64,000 nt of DNA from Primorskyibacter flagellatus. GTDB lineage: Bacteria > Pseudomonadota > Alphaproteobacteria > Rhodobacterales > Rhodobacteraceae. Numbering within the stretch: the stretch's first letter is position 1; each line of letters begins with the position of its first letter. Below the pieces are notes generated by a model, which was not told the DNA's origin, made no database searches, and was given only the letters and a program-made list of their open reading frames with translations. This document shows positions 8,716 through 17,358 of the stretch, piece by piece. The stretch is from NCBI RefSeq assembly GCF_900176485.1, contig NZ_FWYD01000011.1, positions 1 to 64,000 of the forward strand, in the 5' to 3' direction. The translations under genes were made by a program, and so were the position numbers.

Positions 8716-10379
8716 GGCGGCTTTGGCGCGTTGCAAGCCTGCTTTGGCAGGCGTCCCCCTGGGCGATGTGGCGCGGCGCTGCGGCGGCACTGACGGTGCT
8801 GGTCATGGGGGCGGCCTTGCTAGGCCTGTCGGGATGGTTCATCACGGCGACGGGGGCGGCTGGACTGGCGGGGATCGGCATTGCCTTTGACGTCTTCCGC
8901 CCCAGCGCCGGGGTCCGGTTTCTCGCTTTGGGGCGCGCCAGCGCACGCTATGCCGAGCGGTTGCTGACCCATGACACCACGCTTCACGCCTTGGCAAAGC
9001 TGCGTCTGGCACTGCTCGACCGGTTGCGGCATTGCCCAATTGACCAACTGCGACGCCTGCGCAGCGCGGCCGAGCTGACGCGGATCACGGCAGATGTCGA
9101 TGCGCTTGACGGGCTGGTGCTGCGCCTGATCTTGCCGCTTCTTGCCGGGCTGCTGACCCATATCGCGGCCTTTGCGATGCTCTGGTGGTTGACCGTGCCA
9201 AGCGTGGCGCTGTCGATTGCCGGCGGCTACCTTTTGGGCGGCGGGCTTGTCCTGTGGCTGACTGCGCGCGCCGCGCTTGTGCCCTCCAAAACCGCCGAAC
9301 GCAGCCGCCAGACCCTGCGCCGTCAAGTGATCGGCCTGTTTCGGGGCCAGCGCGAGACCATCCAGCAAGGCTTGCTACCGCGGCGACGGGATGAACTGAA
9401 CCTCACCGAGCGCGCGGAACAAAATGCCGAGAGCCGCCTCAATGTGATCGACGAACGCGCCGGGTTGGTGCTGAACCTCATTGTCACCCTGACCGCCGCC
9501 GCAGCCCTTCTCGCCGGAGATATTGCTGTCGGGCTGAGCACGCTAAGCCCCGCCGCAGCGGCCATCGGATTTTTCGCAGCACTTGGCCTTGCCGAAACCC
9601 TGCTGCCGCTACGTCGCGGTCTGGCAGAACTGGGGCGGATGCACGATGCCGCCGGTCGCATACTGCCATCTGAAACGCCAAAGCCCGCAGCCCTGCCCCT
9701 GCCCGAGGTGTCGCCAGACCATCAGACGGCGCTTGTCCTTGATCGTGTCACCGTGGCCGCACCCGGCCGCCAAACCCCGCTTATGGCGGCGCTGTCGCTG
9801 ACCCTGCCCCTCGGCGAAACGACCGCGCTGACGGGGCACAGCGGGCTGGGCAAAAGTACGCTACTGGATGCCATCGCCGCAGTGAGTGCGCCGCTATCGG
9901 GTAGGGTCACGCTGCTCGGCACGTCCATATCGGATTGGCCAGATAAGCAATTGCGCGAGCATCTGACGCTGGTGCCGCAACGCGCGCGGCCCGTCGGCGG
10001 CTCGATCCGCGAAAATCTTGCGATCGCGTGCGATGATCTGAACGACAGCGCCGCATGGGAGGCGTTAACCACAGTCGAACTGCACGGCGTGGTCCAACGC
10101 ATTGGCGGGCTGGACGCCACGCTTGGCGAAAGCGGAACTGGTCTGTCGGGTGGCGAGGCGCGGCGGCTTGCCCTTGCCCGCGGGGTTCTGCGCCGCCCTT
10201 CCGTTTTGCTGCTGGACGAGCCGACCGAAGGGCTTGAGGGGCCGCTTGCACGGCAGGTTCTGGCAAACCTGAAACACTCCCTGCCCGACACGGCCATCCT
10301 GATCGCCTCTCACCGGCGGGCAGAACAGGAAATGGCCGATTATCTGATCACTTTACAGCCAACACATGCCGAAAAATGA
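8712..10379 (+). CDS. cydC: CydC, second half of the bd oxidase assembly ABC transporter
   Basis: A 555-residue partner of CydD. The membrane domain lies in the first ~320 residues, then the nucleotide-binding domain: Walker A GHSGLGKST near 374-382, signature LSGGEARRL near 477-485 and Walker B LLLDEPTEG near 499. The heterodimer works in the inner membrane and is needed for haem insertion into cytochrome bd. The start overlaps the cydD stop. The stop at 10379 is only a few bases before the FNR-type site that probably controls cydAB separately, so cydDC and cydABX may form two transcription units. Confidence 0.93.
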   Translation: MRRLWRVASLLWQASPWAMWRGAAAALTVLVMGAALLGLSGWFITATGAAGLAGIGIAFDVFRPSAGVRFLALGRASARYAERLLTHDTTLHALAKLRLALLDRLRHCPIDQLRRLRSAAELTRITADVDALDGLVLRLILPLLAGLLTHIAAFAMLWWLTVPSVALSIAGGYLLGGGLVLWLTARAALVPSKTAERSRQTLRRQVIGLFRGQRETIQQGLLPRRRDELNLTERAEQNAESRLNVIDERAGLVLNLIVTLTAAAALLAGDIAVGLSTLSPAAAAIGFFAALGLAETLLPLRRGLAELGRMHDAAGRILPSETPKPAALPLPEVSPDHQTALVLDRVTVAAPGRQTPLMAALSLTLPLGETTALTGHSGLGKSTLLDAIAAVSAPLSGRVTLLGTSISDWPDKQLREHLTLVPQRARPVGGSIRENLAIACDDLNDSAAWEALTTVELHGVVQRIGGLDATLGESGTGLSGGEARRLALARGVLRRPSVLLLDEPTEGLEGPLARQVLANLKHSLPDTAILIASHRRAEQEMADYLITLQPTHAEK

Positions 10380-10385
10380 ATATTT

Positions 10386-10399
10386 TTGATCCACATCAA
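10386..10399. promoter_or_regulatory. FNR/FnrL binding site upstream of cydA
   Basis: TTGATCCACATCAA matches the FNR consensus TTGAT-N4-ATCAA at all ten conserved positions and is a near-perfect palindrome. It lies about 130 bases upstream of the cydA start and just after the cydC stop. In Rhodobacterales the oxygen-sensing regulator FnrL uses this motif. It suggests that cydABX is induced at low oxygen. Confidence 0.85.
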
Positions 10400-10526
10400 T
10401 TTGCCTCTTGGCACGCGGGTGTTAGGTCTCGTGCTAAAGCTGAGTCTGCGGCGCAGGATTTCCTGTACCCCGGCGACGTTCCGCCCACTATAACCATCGT
10501 GGCGGCTATGAAAGGAACACTGAACC

Positions 10527-12194
10527 ATGGAGCTTAATGTCGTCGAGCTGTCACGCCTGCAATTTGCGCTGACGGCGATGTATCACTTCCTCTTCGTGCC
10601 GCTGACGCTGGGCCTGTCGATCCTCGTGGCGATCATGGAAACCGTCTATGTGATGACGAACCGGCCGATCTGGCGACAGATGACAAAGTTCTGGGGCCTG
10701 CTTTTCGGCATCAACTTTGCGCTTGGCGTCGCGACGGGCATCACGATGGAATTCCAGTTCGGCATGAACTGGAGCTATTACAGCCATTATGTCGGTGACA
10801 TTTTCGGCGCGCCGCTGGCGCTGGAAGGGATGATGGCCTTCTTTCTGGAGGCAACCTTTGTCGGGCTGTTCTTCTTTGGCTGGGACAAGCTGAGCAAGCT
10901 TGCGCATCTCGCCGTGGCCTGGCTGGTCGCCATCGGCTCCAACTTCTCGGCCCTGTGGATCCTGATCGCCAATGGCTGGATGCAAAACCCGGTGGGCGCG
11001 GAGTTCAACCCCGAAACCATGCGCATGGAGATGACAAACTTTTTCGATGTGATCTTCAACACCGTGGCGCAAGCCAAATTCGTCCACACCGTATCCGCTG
11101 GCTATGTCACGGCTTCGGTCTTCATGCTGGGCGTGTCGGCGTGGTATCTGCTGAAGGGCCGCCATATCGAGCTTGCGCGGCGCTCCATCGCCGTGGCCTC
11201 TGCCTTCGGGCTGGCCTCTGCGCTGTCGGTGGTCGTGCTGGGCGACGAGTCCGGCTATTCCGCCAGCCATACCCAAAAGATGAAGCTGGCCGCGATCGAG
11301 GCGATGTGGGACACCCATCCCGCCCCCGCCCCTTTCACCGCCATAGGCTTTCCGAACCGCGAAGCGCGCGAGACGCATTACGCTGTCGAAATCCCGTGGG
11401 TCATGGGACTTATCGGGACACGGTCGCTGACCGAAGAAATCCCCGGCATCAATCAGTTGGTCGAAGAAGCAGAGGTCAATATCCGGTCCGGCCTGATCGC
11501 CTATGACGCCCTGATGACAATCCGGACAGAACGTGATGAAACCCCCGCTGACATTCGCGCCAAGTTCGAGGCGCATTCCGACAACCTGGGTTTCGCGCTC
11601 TTGCTGAAGCGGTATGTGGACGATCCACGGGACGCCACCGAACAGCAGATCGCACAGGCTGCCGACGACACTGTGCCGGGCGTCGCACCGGTCTTCTGGG
11701 CGTTCCGCATCATGGTGGGGCTTGGATTCACCTTCATCGCGGTGATGCTGTATTTCTTCTATCGCGCCAGCTTTCGCGGCATGCAATTTCCCCGCTGGGC
11801 GCTTCGCGGGGCGGTGGCCATTATCCCTGCCCCCTGGATCGCGGCAGAGCTGGGCTGGTTTGTCTCCGAATACGGGCGGCAGCCGTGGACGGTGGACGGC
11901 GTGCTGCCAACGGCGCTGTCGGCCTCGCATCTCAGCGTGATGGATCTGCTGATCACGCTCGCAGGGTTTACCGCTTTCTACTCCGTCCTTTTCGTCATCG
12001 AGATGGCGCTGATGCTGAAATACATCCGCAAGGGTCCGTTCGAGGATGTCGAGGAAACCGATGCCTGGACCATCCGTCACGAACACCGACTGCGCACCCA
12101 TGACGGCAAGGACCCGTTCGCATCGGATGCCGCTGAACCCGGGTCCGCCCCCTTAAGCAACGCGCGCCACCCCGGCGCAACACCTGCGGAGTAA
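10527..12194 (+). CDS. cydA: Cytochrome bd ubiquinol oxidase subunit I (long Q-loop type)
   Basis: A 555-residue quinol-oxidising, haem-carrying subunit that reduces oxygen without proton pumping. The N-terminus is strikingly like E. coli CydA (RLQFALTAMYHFLF, then the MEFQFG and WSYYSHYVGD segments). The haem ligands line up at His20 (E. coli His19) and His187 (His186), and GRQPW is present. The long Q-loop insertion (about 320-390, ending LLLKRY) marks the L-type enzyme rather than the short-loop cyanide-insensitive CIO form. It is preceded by an FNR-type site and followed five bases later by cydB. Confidence 0.96.
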   Translation: MELNVVELSRLQFALTAMYHFLFVPLTLGLSILVAIMETVYVMTNRPIWRQMTKFWGLLFGINFALGVATGITMEFQFGMNWSYYSHYVGDIFGAPLALEGMMAFFLEATFVGLFFFGWDKLSKLAHLAVAWLVAIGSNFSALWILIANGWMQNPVGAEFNPETMRMEMTNFFDVIFNTVAQAKFVHTVSAGYVTASVFMLGVSAWYLLKGRHIELARRSIAVASAFGLASALSVVVLGDESGYSASHTQKMKLAAIEAMWDTHPAPAPFTAIGFPNREARETHYAVEIPWVMGLIGTRSLTEEIPGINQLVEEAEVNIRSGLIAYDALMTIRTERDETPADIRAKFEAHSDNLGFALLLKRYVDDPRDATEQQIAQAADDTVPGVAPVFWAFRIMVGLGFTFIAVMLYFFYRASFRGMQFPRWALRGAVAIIPAPWIAAELGWFVSEYGRQPWTVDGVLPTALSASHLSVMDLLITLAGFTAFYSVLFVIEMALMLKYIRKGPFEDVEETDAWTIRHEHRLRTHDGKDPFASDAAEPGSAPLSNARHPGATPAE

Positions 12195-12199
12195 CGGAT

Positions 12200-13354
12200 A
12201 TGATCCTTTCCGATCTGATAGAGCTTGAGACGTTGCGCGTGATTTGGTGGGCCCTGATGGGTGTGTTGCTGATCGCTTTTGCCCTGACCGACGGGTTCGA
12301 CATGGGTGTGGGCACGTTGCTGCCCTTCGTTGCCAAAACGGATGTCGAACGCCGCATCGTAATCAATACGGTCGGCCCGGTCTGGGAGGGCAACCAGGTT
12401 TGGTTCATCCTTGGTGGCGGCGCGATCTTCGCGGCATGGCCTCCGCTTTACGCGGCCAGTTTCTCGGGCTTCTATCTGGCGATGTTCGCGCTGCTGGCCG
12501 CACTGATCCTGCGGCCCGTGGCGTTCAAATACCGCTCCAAACGCGAAAGCACGGCATGGCGAGCCGGTTGGGACCGGGCGCTGTTCGTCGGCAGTTCCGT
12601 CCCCGCGCTGCTGTTCGGCGTGGCGGTGGGCAATGTGCTGCTGGGCGTTCCCTTCTATCTGACGGATGACCTGATGCCGATGTATGAGGGCAATTTCGCG
12701 ATGAAGTTTCTGGGGCTGCTGCGCCCCTTCGCGCTGCTGGCAGGCGTGGTGTCGCTGTCCATGCTGGTGATGCATGGTGCCGCCTGGCTGTCGCTGAAGG
12801 CCGAAGGTCCGCTGGCCGCGCGCGCACGCGCCATCGGCACCTATGCGGGCATGATCGCCGCTGCGACCTATGCACTGGCGGGTCTGTGGCTGGCTGTCGG
12901 CATTGACGGTTTCGCCATTCAGGGAGAGGTCGTGCGCGACGGCCCGTCCAACCCGCTTTACAGCACGGTCATTCACGGCGGCAGTTGGCTGTCGGCCTAT
13001 TCCGACCGGCCGTGGATCGCCATTGCGCCGCTGATGGGCTTTGTCGGGATCGCGCTGGCCGTGCTTGGCCTGCGGGCGGGGCGCGAGGTCTCGACCCTGC
13101 TGTGGTCGAAGCTGGCGATTACCGGCATCATCTCGTCCGTCGGGCTGACGATGTTTCCCTTCATCCTGCCCTCCACCGTCCGGCCCGACAGTTCGCTGAC
13201 CGTCTGGGATGCGTCGTCATCCCATCTGACGCTTTTCGTGATGCTGGTGGCGGGCGCGATCTTCCTGCCGATCATCATGGCCTACACGGCCTGGGTCTAC
13301 AAAGTGCTGTGGGGCAAGGTCACCGAAGACGACGTTTCCGAGCAAAGCTACTGA
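12200..13354 (+). CDS. cydB: Cytochrome bd ubiquinol oxidase subunit II
   Basis: A 384-residue integral membrane subunit that partners CydA. It carries the family's N-terminal pattern ETLRVIWWALMGVLL then FALTDGFDMG and the conserved GPVWEGNQVWFILGGGA segment (about 56-73). Length and hydrophobicity fit CydB, with about nine membrane helices. It begins five bases after cydA and is followed 15 bases later by cydX, so cydA, cydB and cydX are clearly one unit. Confidence 0.96.
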   Translation: MILSDLIELETLRVIWWALMGVLLIAFALTDGFDMGVGTLLPFVAKTDVERRIVINTVGPVWEGNQVWFILGGGAIFAAWPPLYAASFSGFYLAMFALLAALILRPVAFKYRSKRESTAWRAGWDRALFVGSSVPALLFGVAVGNVLLGVPFYLTDDLMPMYEGNFAMKFLGLLRPFALLAGVVSLSMLVMHGAAWLSLKAEGPLAARARAIGTYAGMIAAATYALAGLWLAVGIDGFAIQGEVVRDGPSNPLYSTVIHGGSWLSAYSDRPWIAIAPLMGFVGIALAVLGLRAGREVSTLLWSKLAITGIISSVGLTMFPFILPSTVRPDSSLTVWDASSSHLTLFVMLVAGAIFLPIIMAYTAWVYKVLWGKVTEDDVSEQSY

Positions 13355-13369
13355 AGGAAGGAAAGAGTA

Positions 13370-13510
13370 ATGTGGTATTTCGCCTGGCTCCTGGGCCTGC
13401 CTCTGGCCGCGATGTTCGCGGTTCTGAACGCGATCTGGCTGGAAATGCGCGAGGATGCGCGCCTGATCAGCGAAGCCGACGAGGACGATCCGACCATCAA
13501 GTCACAATAG
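13370..13510 (+). CDS. cydX: CydX, small subunit of cytochrome bd oxidase
   Basis: A 46-residue one-helix membrane protein starting MWYFAWLLGLPLA, almost the same as the E. coli CydX opening (MWYFAWILG). CydX stabilises the haem site of the CydAB complex. Its acidic tail (EADEDDPTIKSQ) is longer than that of E. coli. The start has GAAGGAAGGAAAG immediately upstream. It is too short for many gene finders, but its start, ribosome-binding site and position behind cydB make it convincing. Confidence 0.92.
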   Translation: MWYFAWLLGLPLAAMFAVLNAIWLEMREDARLISEADEDDPTIKSQ

Positions 13511-13636
13511 AGCGCCACCAGCCAGAGCGGGCAATGGCGGGTTAGTGTGCCGGACTGCGGCACCGCGACCGCCGGGCTCATTTGAGCATGGAATAAATAC
13601 GAAGCCGTGCTGACGCGCACAGAGTATGAAGCTTGC

Positions 13637-14119
13637 TCAGAATGCTTCGGGGCGCGCCTCTCGGGCCATGTGGTCCAGCACCGCGTTGACGAAGCTCGCC
13701 TCCTTGCCCTCGGGAAAGAAGGCCCGCGCCACATCGACAAACTCGACAATGACGACCTTGGGCGGCGTATCGGCCAGCACCAGTTCCGCGCCGGCCGCGC
13801 GGAACAGCGCCCGCAACGTCGGGTCAATGCGCGCAATCGGCCATTTGGCCACCAGCGCCCGGTCGGTCATCTGGTCGATCCGCGCCTGGTTGTTCACCGC
13901 CTCGTCCAGCAACGTGCCGAACAGATCGGGATCGCCTTCGGCCATCTCGTCGCCTTCGTAGACCGCGCCAAACCGGTGGTCGAGGAACTCAACCCGCACC
14001 TGATCCGAGGTCTGGCCGGAATGCTCCATCTGGAACAGCGCCTGCACCGCATAAAGGCGGCTGGCGGATTTCATCTTGCGGCGCTGGTTGCCCGACAGGG
14101 GCGCGGTTTCAGAGGTCAT
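13637..14119 (-). CDS. nusB: Transcription antitermination factor NusB
   Basis: A 160-residue all-helical RNA-binding protein that, with NusE (S10), binds boxA in rRNA leaders and supports antitermination. Typical features are the RLYAVQALFQME helix (about 21-32), the IDPTLRALFRAAGAELV region and the closing FVNAVLDHMARE helix. The start overlaps the ribH stop (ATGA), as expected for the ribH-nusB pair common in alphaproteobacteria. It converges on cydX. Confidence 0.93.
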   Translation of the reverse strand: MTSETAPLSGNQRRKMKSASRLYAVQALFQMEHSGQTSDQVRVEFLDHRFGAVYEGDEMAEGDPDLFGTLLDEAVNNQARIDQMTDRALVAKWPIARIDPTLRALFRAAGAELVLADTPPKVVIVEFVDVARAFFPEGKEASFVNAVLDHMAREARPEAF

Positions 14120-14664
14120 GCGGTAGACGGGCCCTTGGTTTGACCAGCGATCCGATATTCGTCAGAGGCCGGACGAAACCCGACCCCCTTGCGCTGGCCG
14201 CCCCACTTACGAGCGAGCGCGATCAGATGCAAGGCCGCCGCAGCGGCACCACCGCCCTTGTTCTGGTCTGCGGGATCGGACCGCACGGCGGCCTGTTCGT
14301 GGTTCTCCACCGTCAGGATGCCATTGCCGATGCAAAGCCCTTGCAGACCAAGCAGTTGCAACGCGCGGCTGCTGTCGTTGCAGACCGTGTCGTAATGCGT
14401 CGTCTCGCCGCGGATCACGCAGCCAAGTGCAACGTAACCGTCAAAGTTGCTTTGACGGTCGGCGATGCCGATGGCTGTCGGTACTTCCAGCGCGCCGGGA
14501 ACCTCAACCGTCTCATGGGTGCCGCCGCAAGCCTCGATCTCGGCCCGTGCGCCTTCCAGCATTCCGTCCGCGATGTCGCGATAATACGGCGCGACCACGA
14601 TCAGCAGCTTCACAGCGCGATCGAATTCGGGTCGCGGCAGCGTGTAATGCGATTGCCCGGCCAT
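14116..14664 (-). CDS. ribH: 6,7-dimethyl-8-ribityllumazine synthase
   Basis: A 182-residue enzyme of riboflavin synthesis that condenses 3,4-dihydroxy-2-butanone 4-phosphate with the ribitylaminopyrimidine. Visible family marks are VVAPYYRDI near the start, VPGALEVPTAI (about 55-65), GCVIRGETTHYD with the catalytic His (about 80-92) and the NGILTVEN segment. It overlaps the upstream ribBX stop by one base (TGATG) and nusB downstream by four, so the three genes are translationally linked. Confidence 0.93.
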   Translation of the reverse strand: MAGQSHYTLPRPEFDRAVKLLIVVAPYYRDIADGMLEGARAEIEACGGTHETVEVPGALEVPTAIGIADRQSNFDGYVALGCVIRGETTHYDTVCNDSSRALQLLGLQGLCIGNGILTVENHEQAAVRSDPADQNKGGGAAAAALHLIALARKWGGQRKGVGFRPASDEYRIAGQTKGPSTA

Positions 14665-15788
14665 CAGCCCAGCTCCGAAATCTTGCGCGTGCCCACGATC
14701 TCCAGCCCGTAGCTTTCCAGACCGACCACCTTGGGCTGTGGCGAGTTCGTCAGCAGCGTCAGCCGTGACAGCCCCAGCGAGGACAGGATCTGCGCGCCCA
14801 AGCCATATTGGCGCAGCGTCTTCGGCGATACCTCGTCATGCACGTCCAGCTTCATCGACGTGTCGCGCAGCAGAACGACAACGCCGCGGCCTTCCTCGGA
14901 CACGGCCTTCATGGCTGCGCGAAACTCGTCCGCGCGCCCGCGCGGGCCGGTGCCGATCACATCCAGCATCGGGTCCATCGCATGCATCCGCACCAGAACA
15001 GGGTCGTCTCCGGTAATGTCGCCCTTGACCAGCACGATATGCTCGTCGCCGTGGGTGCTGTCGGAATAGATCCGCATCGTCCATTCGCCACCGAATTCGC
15101 TGGTGATCACCTCTTCCTTCTGCACCCGCACCAGGTTGTCGTGGCGGCGACGATAGGCAATCAGATCGCTGATCGTGCCGATCTTCAGCCCGTGACGCTG
15201 CGCGAATGCCACCAGTTCCGGCAGCCGCGACATGGAACCGTCCTCGCTCATGATCTCGCAGATCACGCCCGAAGGGTTCAACCCGGCAAGGCGGCTGACA
15301 TCGACCGCAGCCTCTGTATGTCCTGCGCGCACCAGCACGCCGCCCTCGCGGGCACGCAGCGGGAACACATGGCCCGGCGTGGCAATGTCCTGCGCCCCCT
15401 TGGAGCCGTCAATCGCCACGGAAATCGTCCGCGCCCGGTCGGCCGCGGAAATGCCGGTTGTCACGCCTTCGCGCGCCTCGATCGAGATCGTGAACGCCGT
15501 TTCATGGCGCGAGGAATTGTTGGTGCTCATCAATTGCAGACCAAGTTCTTCGATCCGGTCCGATGACAGCGACAGGCAGATCAGCCCGCGCCCATGCGTC
15601 GCCATGAAGTTGATCGCATCCGGGGTGGCCATCTGCGCGGGGATGACCAGATCGCCCTCGTTCTCGCGGTCCTCATGGTCGACCAGAATGAACATACGGC
15701 CGTTGCGGGCGTCCTCGACAATCTCTTCGATCGACGAAATCGCATCGCTCCAGTTTTCTTCGACGGGTCCGGGTTCGTTATAACTCAT
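14664..15788 (-). CDS. ribB: 3,4-dihydroxy-2-butanone 4-phosphate synthase fused to a degenerate GTP cyclohydrolase II-like domain (RibBX type)
   Basis: The N-terminal half is a full RibB: DRENEGD metal/substrate loop (about 41-47), GRGLICLSLS, and the GHVFPL and HTEAAVD motifs. It converts ribulose 5-phosphate to the four-carbon unit used by RibH. The C-terminal ~150 residues have the RibA fold pattern but lack the zinc ligands: where active RibA has a Cys-X10-Cys-X-Cys cluster, this protein reads MHAMDPMLDVIGTGPRGRAD with no cysteine. This matches the RibBX variant known in Proteobacteria, whose X half is not a cyclohydrolase. GTP cyclohydrolase II should be elsewhere. The start at 15788 has AAGGGA six bases upstream. 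Automated annotation may call it RibBA. Confidence 0.9.
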   Translation of the reverse strand: MSYNEPGPVEENWSDAISSIEEIVEDARNGRMFILVDHEDRENEGDLVIPAQMATPDAINFMATHGRGLICLSLSSDRIEELGLQLMSTNNSSRHETAFTISIEAREGVTTGISAADRARTISVAIDGSKGAQDIATPGHVFPLRAREGGVLVRAGHTEAAVDVSRLAGLNPSGVICEIMSEDGSMSRLPELVAFAQRHGLKIGTISDLIAYRRRHDNLVRVQKEEVITSEFGGEWTMRIYSDSTHGDEHIVLVKGDITGDDPVLVRMHAMDPMLDVIGTGPRGRADEFRAAMKAVSEEGRGVVVLLRDTSMKLDVHDEVSPKTLRQYGLGAQILSSLGLSRLTLLTNSPQPKVVGLESYGLEIVGTRKISELG

Positions 15789-15974
15789 GGGCAATCCCTT
15801 TGCGTGTTACCCCGCAGATAATTGACCGCGACGAGTTTGACCAGAGCCTGCCTGTGCAAACCTTATGACACGACATCAACGCGCAACGAAGCGCTCTGCC
15901 GCCCTGCCACCGCTATGAGGTACAAAATCGCCGTCAGTATTTGCCTTCCGGATGCTGTCCGTCCGCGAGACAGC

Positions 15975-16292
15975 TCAATCGAACAGATCCTCAATGACGT
16001 CAAACGCCTCTTCGACGAAACGCAGCGCCAAACCTTTCCGCTTTTTATAGCGCGCTTTTTTGGGTTTGCGGGACGGTCTGTCCCTCATGGGCATGGCCGG
16101 TTTGCTCCGCCGCATGGTCTTGCCCTGTGCCCCCTTGGCTACCGCCGCAGCGTCCGTGCGCAACATCTTCAGATTGTGCAGTGGTGCACCGCAAGAGGTG
16201 CAGGCCAATTCGTGCCGAACATCCCCTCTCAGTTCAAGCGCTGCACGGGTTCCGCAGTAACAGCAGGTGGCAATCTTGGTATTGGCGGTCAT
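15975..16292 (-). CDS. Small zinc-ribbon protein with a basic tail
   Basis: The 105-residue protein has two cysteine pairs, CYCG (about 11-14) and CTSCG (about 32-36), 18 residues apart, as in zinc ribbons. A strongly basic Lys/Arg stretch follows (about 60-90; RKPKKARYKKRKG), and the end is acidic (FVEEAFDVIEDLFD). I do not know a named function. The layout suggests a nucleic-acid-associated protein. It lies between rlmB and ribB on the same strand with gaps of about 75 and 185 bases. Confidence 0.7.
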   Translation of the reverse strand: MTANTKIATCCYCGTRAALELRGDVRHELACTSCGAPLHNLKMLRTDAAAVAKGAQGKTMRRSKPAMPMRDRPSRKPKKARYKKRKGLALRFVEEAFDVIEDLFD

Positions 16293-16368
16293 TCGAAATC
16301 TCTGCTCACGTCTCCGGTGGTCCGCCTGAAATATTGAGGGCCGCCCTTCGCGTTACAAGCCCCTGTGC

Positions 16369-17145
16369 TCACGGGCGCGCAGCATAGAGCGACACCGCCG
16401 CGGCATTGGACACGTTCAGAGAACCGAAATCCCGCGCAAAGGGGATCTTGACCAATTGATCGCAGGTATCCTTGGTCTTGGGCCGCAGACCCGGCCCTTC
16501 GGCCCCCAGAACCAACGCCACCGGACGATCCCGACAACCATCCAAAGCGGACTCCAGCTCGATCTCGGCCTCCCCGTCCAGACCCAGAAGCACATAGCCC
16601 ATGTCGCGCAGCTTGTTCATCCCCTCGGCGAGGTTGCGGATGCGCAGGTATGGCTGACGCTCCAGCGCGCCCGACGCAGTCTTGGCAAGCGCACCGGTTT
16701 CGGGGGCCGAATGATGTATCGTCCCGATCACCGCCGCAGCCCCGAACACCTCGGCAGAGCGCAGGATGGCCCCCACATTGTGCGGATCGGTCACACGGTC
16801 GAGCAGAACAAGGCGCGGTGGCGCGGTGCCATCGCCCAGGCACACATCTTCCAGCCGCCCCCAGTTCAGCGGCTTGACTTCCATCGCGGCCCCCTGATGC
16901 ACCGATTGCGGATCAAGTGGTGCCGAAAACCTGCGCGGATCGCTCATTTCCGGGTCAATCCCGGCAGCGGCAATAGCTGGTGCCAGTTTATCGGCGGCGT
17001 TCTGAGTCACGATCAGGCGCAATTTTTCGCGTGCGGGATTTTCCAACGCATCGCGCACGGCATGCAGACCGAACAGCCACACGGTCTCTGACCCGGCAGC
17101 CTTTTTTGCCTGTTCCTTCTCGACCACCCATTTTGGTTTTTTCAT
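16369..17145 (-). CDS. rlmB: 23S rRNA (guanosine-2'-O)-methyltransferase RlmB, TrmH/SPOUT family
   Basis: About 258 residues from the start at 17145 (MKKPKW...), preceded by GGGGAAACGGG. An in-frame upstream start at 17247 would add 34 unlikely residues and run towards the tRNA gene. The N-terminal part is the L30e-like RNA-binding domain (WLFGLHAVRDAL). The SPOUT catalytic domain shows motif 1 DRVTDPHNVGAILRSAE, motif 2 LVLGAEGPGL and motif 3 GSLNVSNAAAVSLY, which form the trefoil knot binding SAM. It would methylate G2251 in the ribosomal P-loop; other TrmH-family targets cannot be fully excluded. Confidence 0.88.
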   Translation of the reverse strand: MKKPKWVVEKEQAKKAAGSETVWLFGLHAVRDALENPAREKLRLIVTQNAADKLAPAIAAAGIDPEMSDPRRFSAPLDPQSVHQGAAMEVKPLNWGRLEDVCLGDGTAPPRLVLLDRVTDPHNVGAILRSAEVFGAAAVIGTIHHSAPETGALAKTASGALERQPYLRIRNLAEGMNKLRDMGYVLLGLDGEAEIELESALDGCRDRPVALVLGAEGPGLRPKTKDTCDQLVKIPFARDFGSLNVSNAAAVSLYAARP

Positions 17146-17274
17146 CTGCCCGTTTCCCCATTCGCCACGGCCCGCGACAATGCGACGACGCTCTGCCCGG
17201 CGCAAGGGATTTTCCTGTTGACGCCAGTTTGGGGCAAATGTAATCACCCCCTCACACCGGGCACGCCCGGTCGT

Positions 17275-17358
17275 GGGCGACAGGCCGCAAGGTGTGGCAG
17301 GGGACTGTAACTCCCTCGCGGAGACGCACGCCTGGTTCGATTCCAGGGTCGCCCACCA
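17275..17358 (+). tRNA. tRNA-Tyr (GTA)
   Basis: The cloverleaf can be drawn by hand. The acceptor stem GGGCGAC pairs fully with GTCGCCC, followed by discriminator A and an encoded CCA. The T arm is CCTGG-TTCGATT-CCAGG. The anticodon arm GGGGA-CTGTAAC-TCCCT carries GTA at 17307-17309. A long variable arm (about 14 bases, GCG-GAGA-CGC hairpin) marks class II, as expected for bacterial tRNA-Tyr. It is divergent from rlmB. Confidence 0.97.

Noticed and set aside
10551-12101. 516-codon minus-strand frame opposite cydA
   Set aside because: cydA is unmistakable on the plus strand; the reverse frame is a by-product of GC-rich third positions and has a His/Gln/Arg-rich nonsense composition.
15789-15974. 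Possible FMN riboswitch upstream of ribB
   Set aside because: None of the conserved RFN-element blocks can be seen on the minus strand in this 186-base gap.
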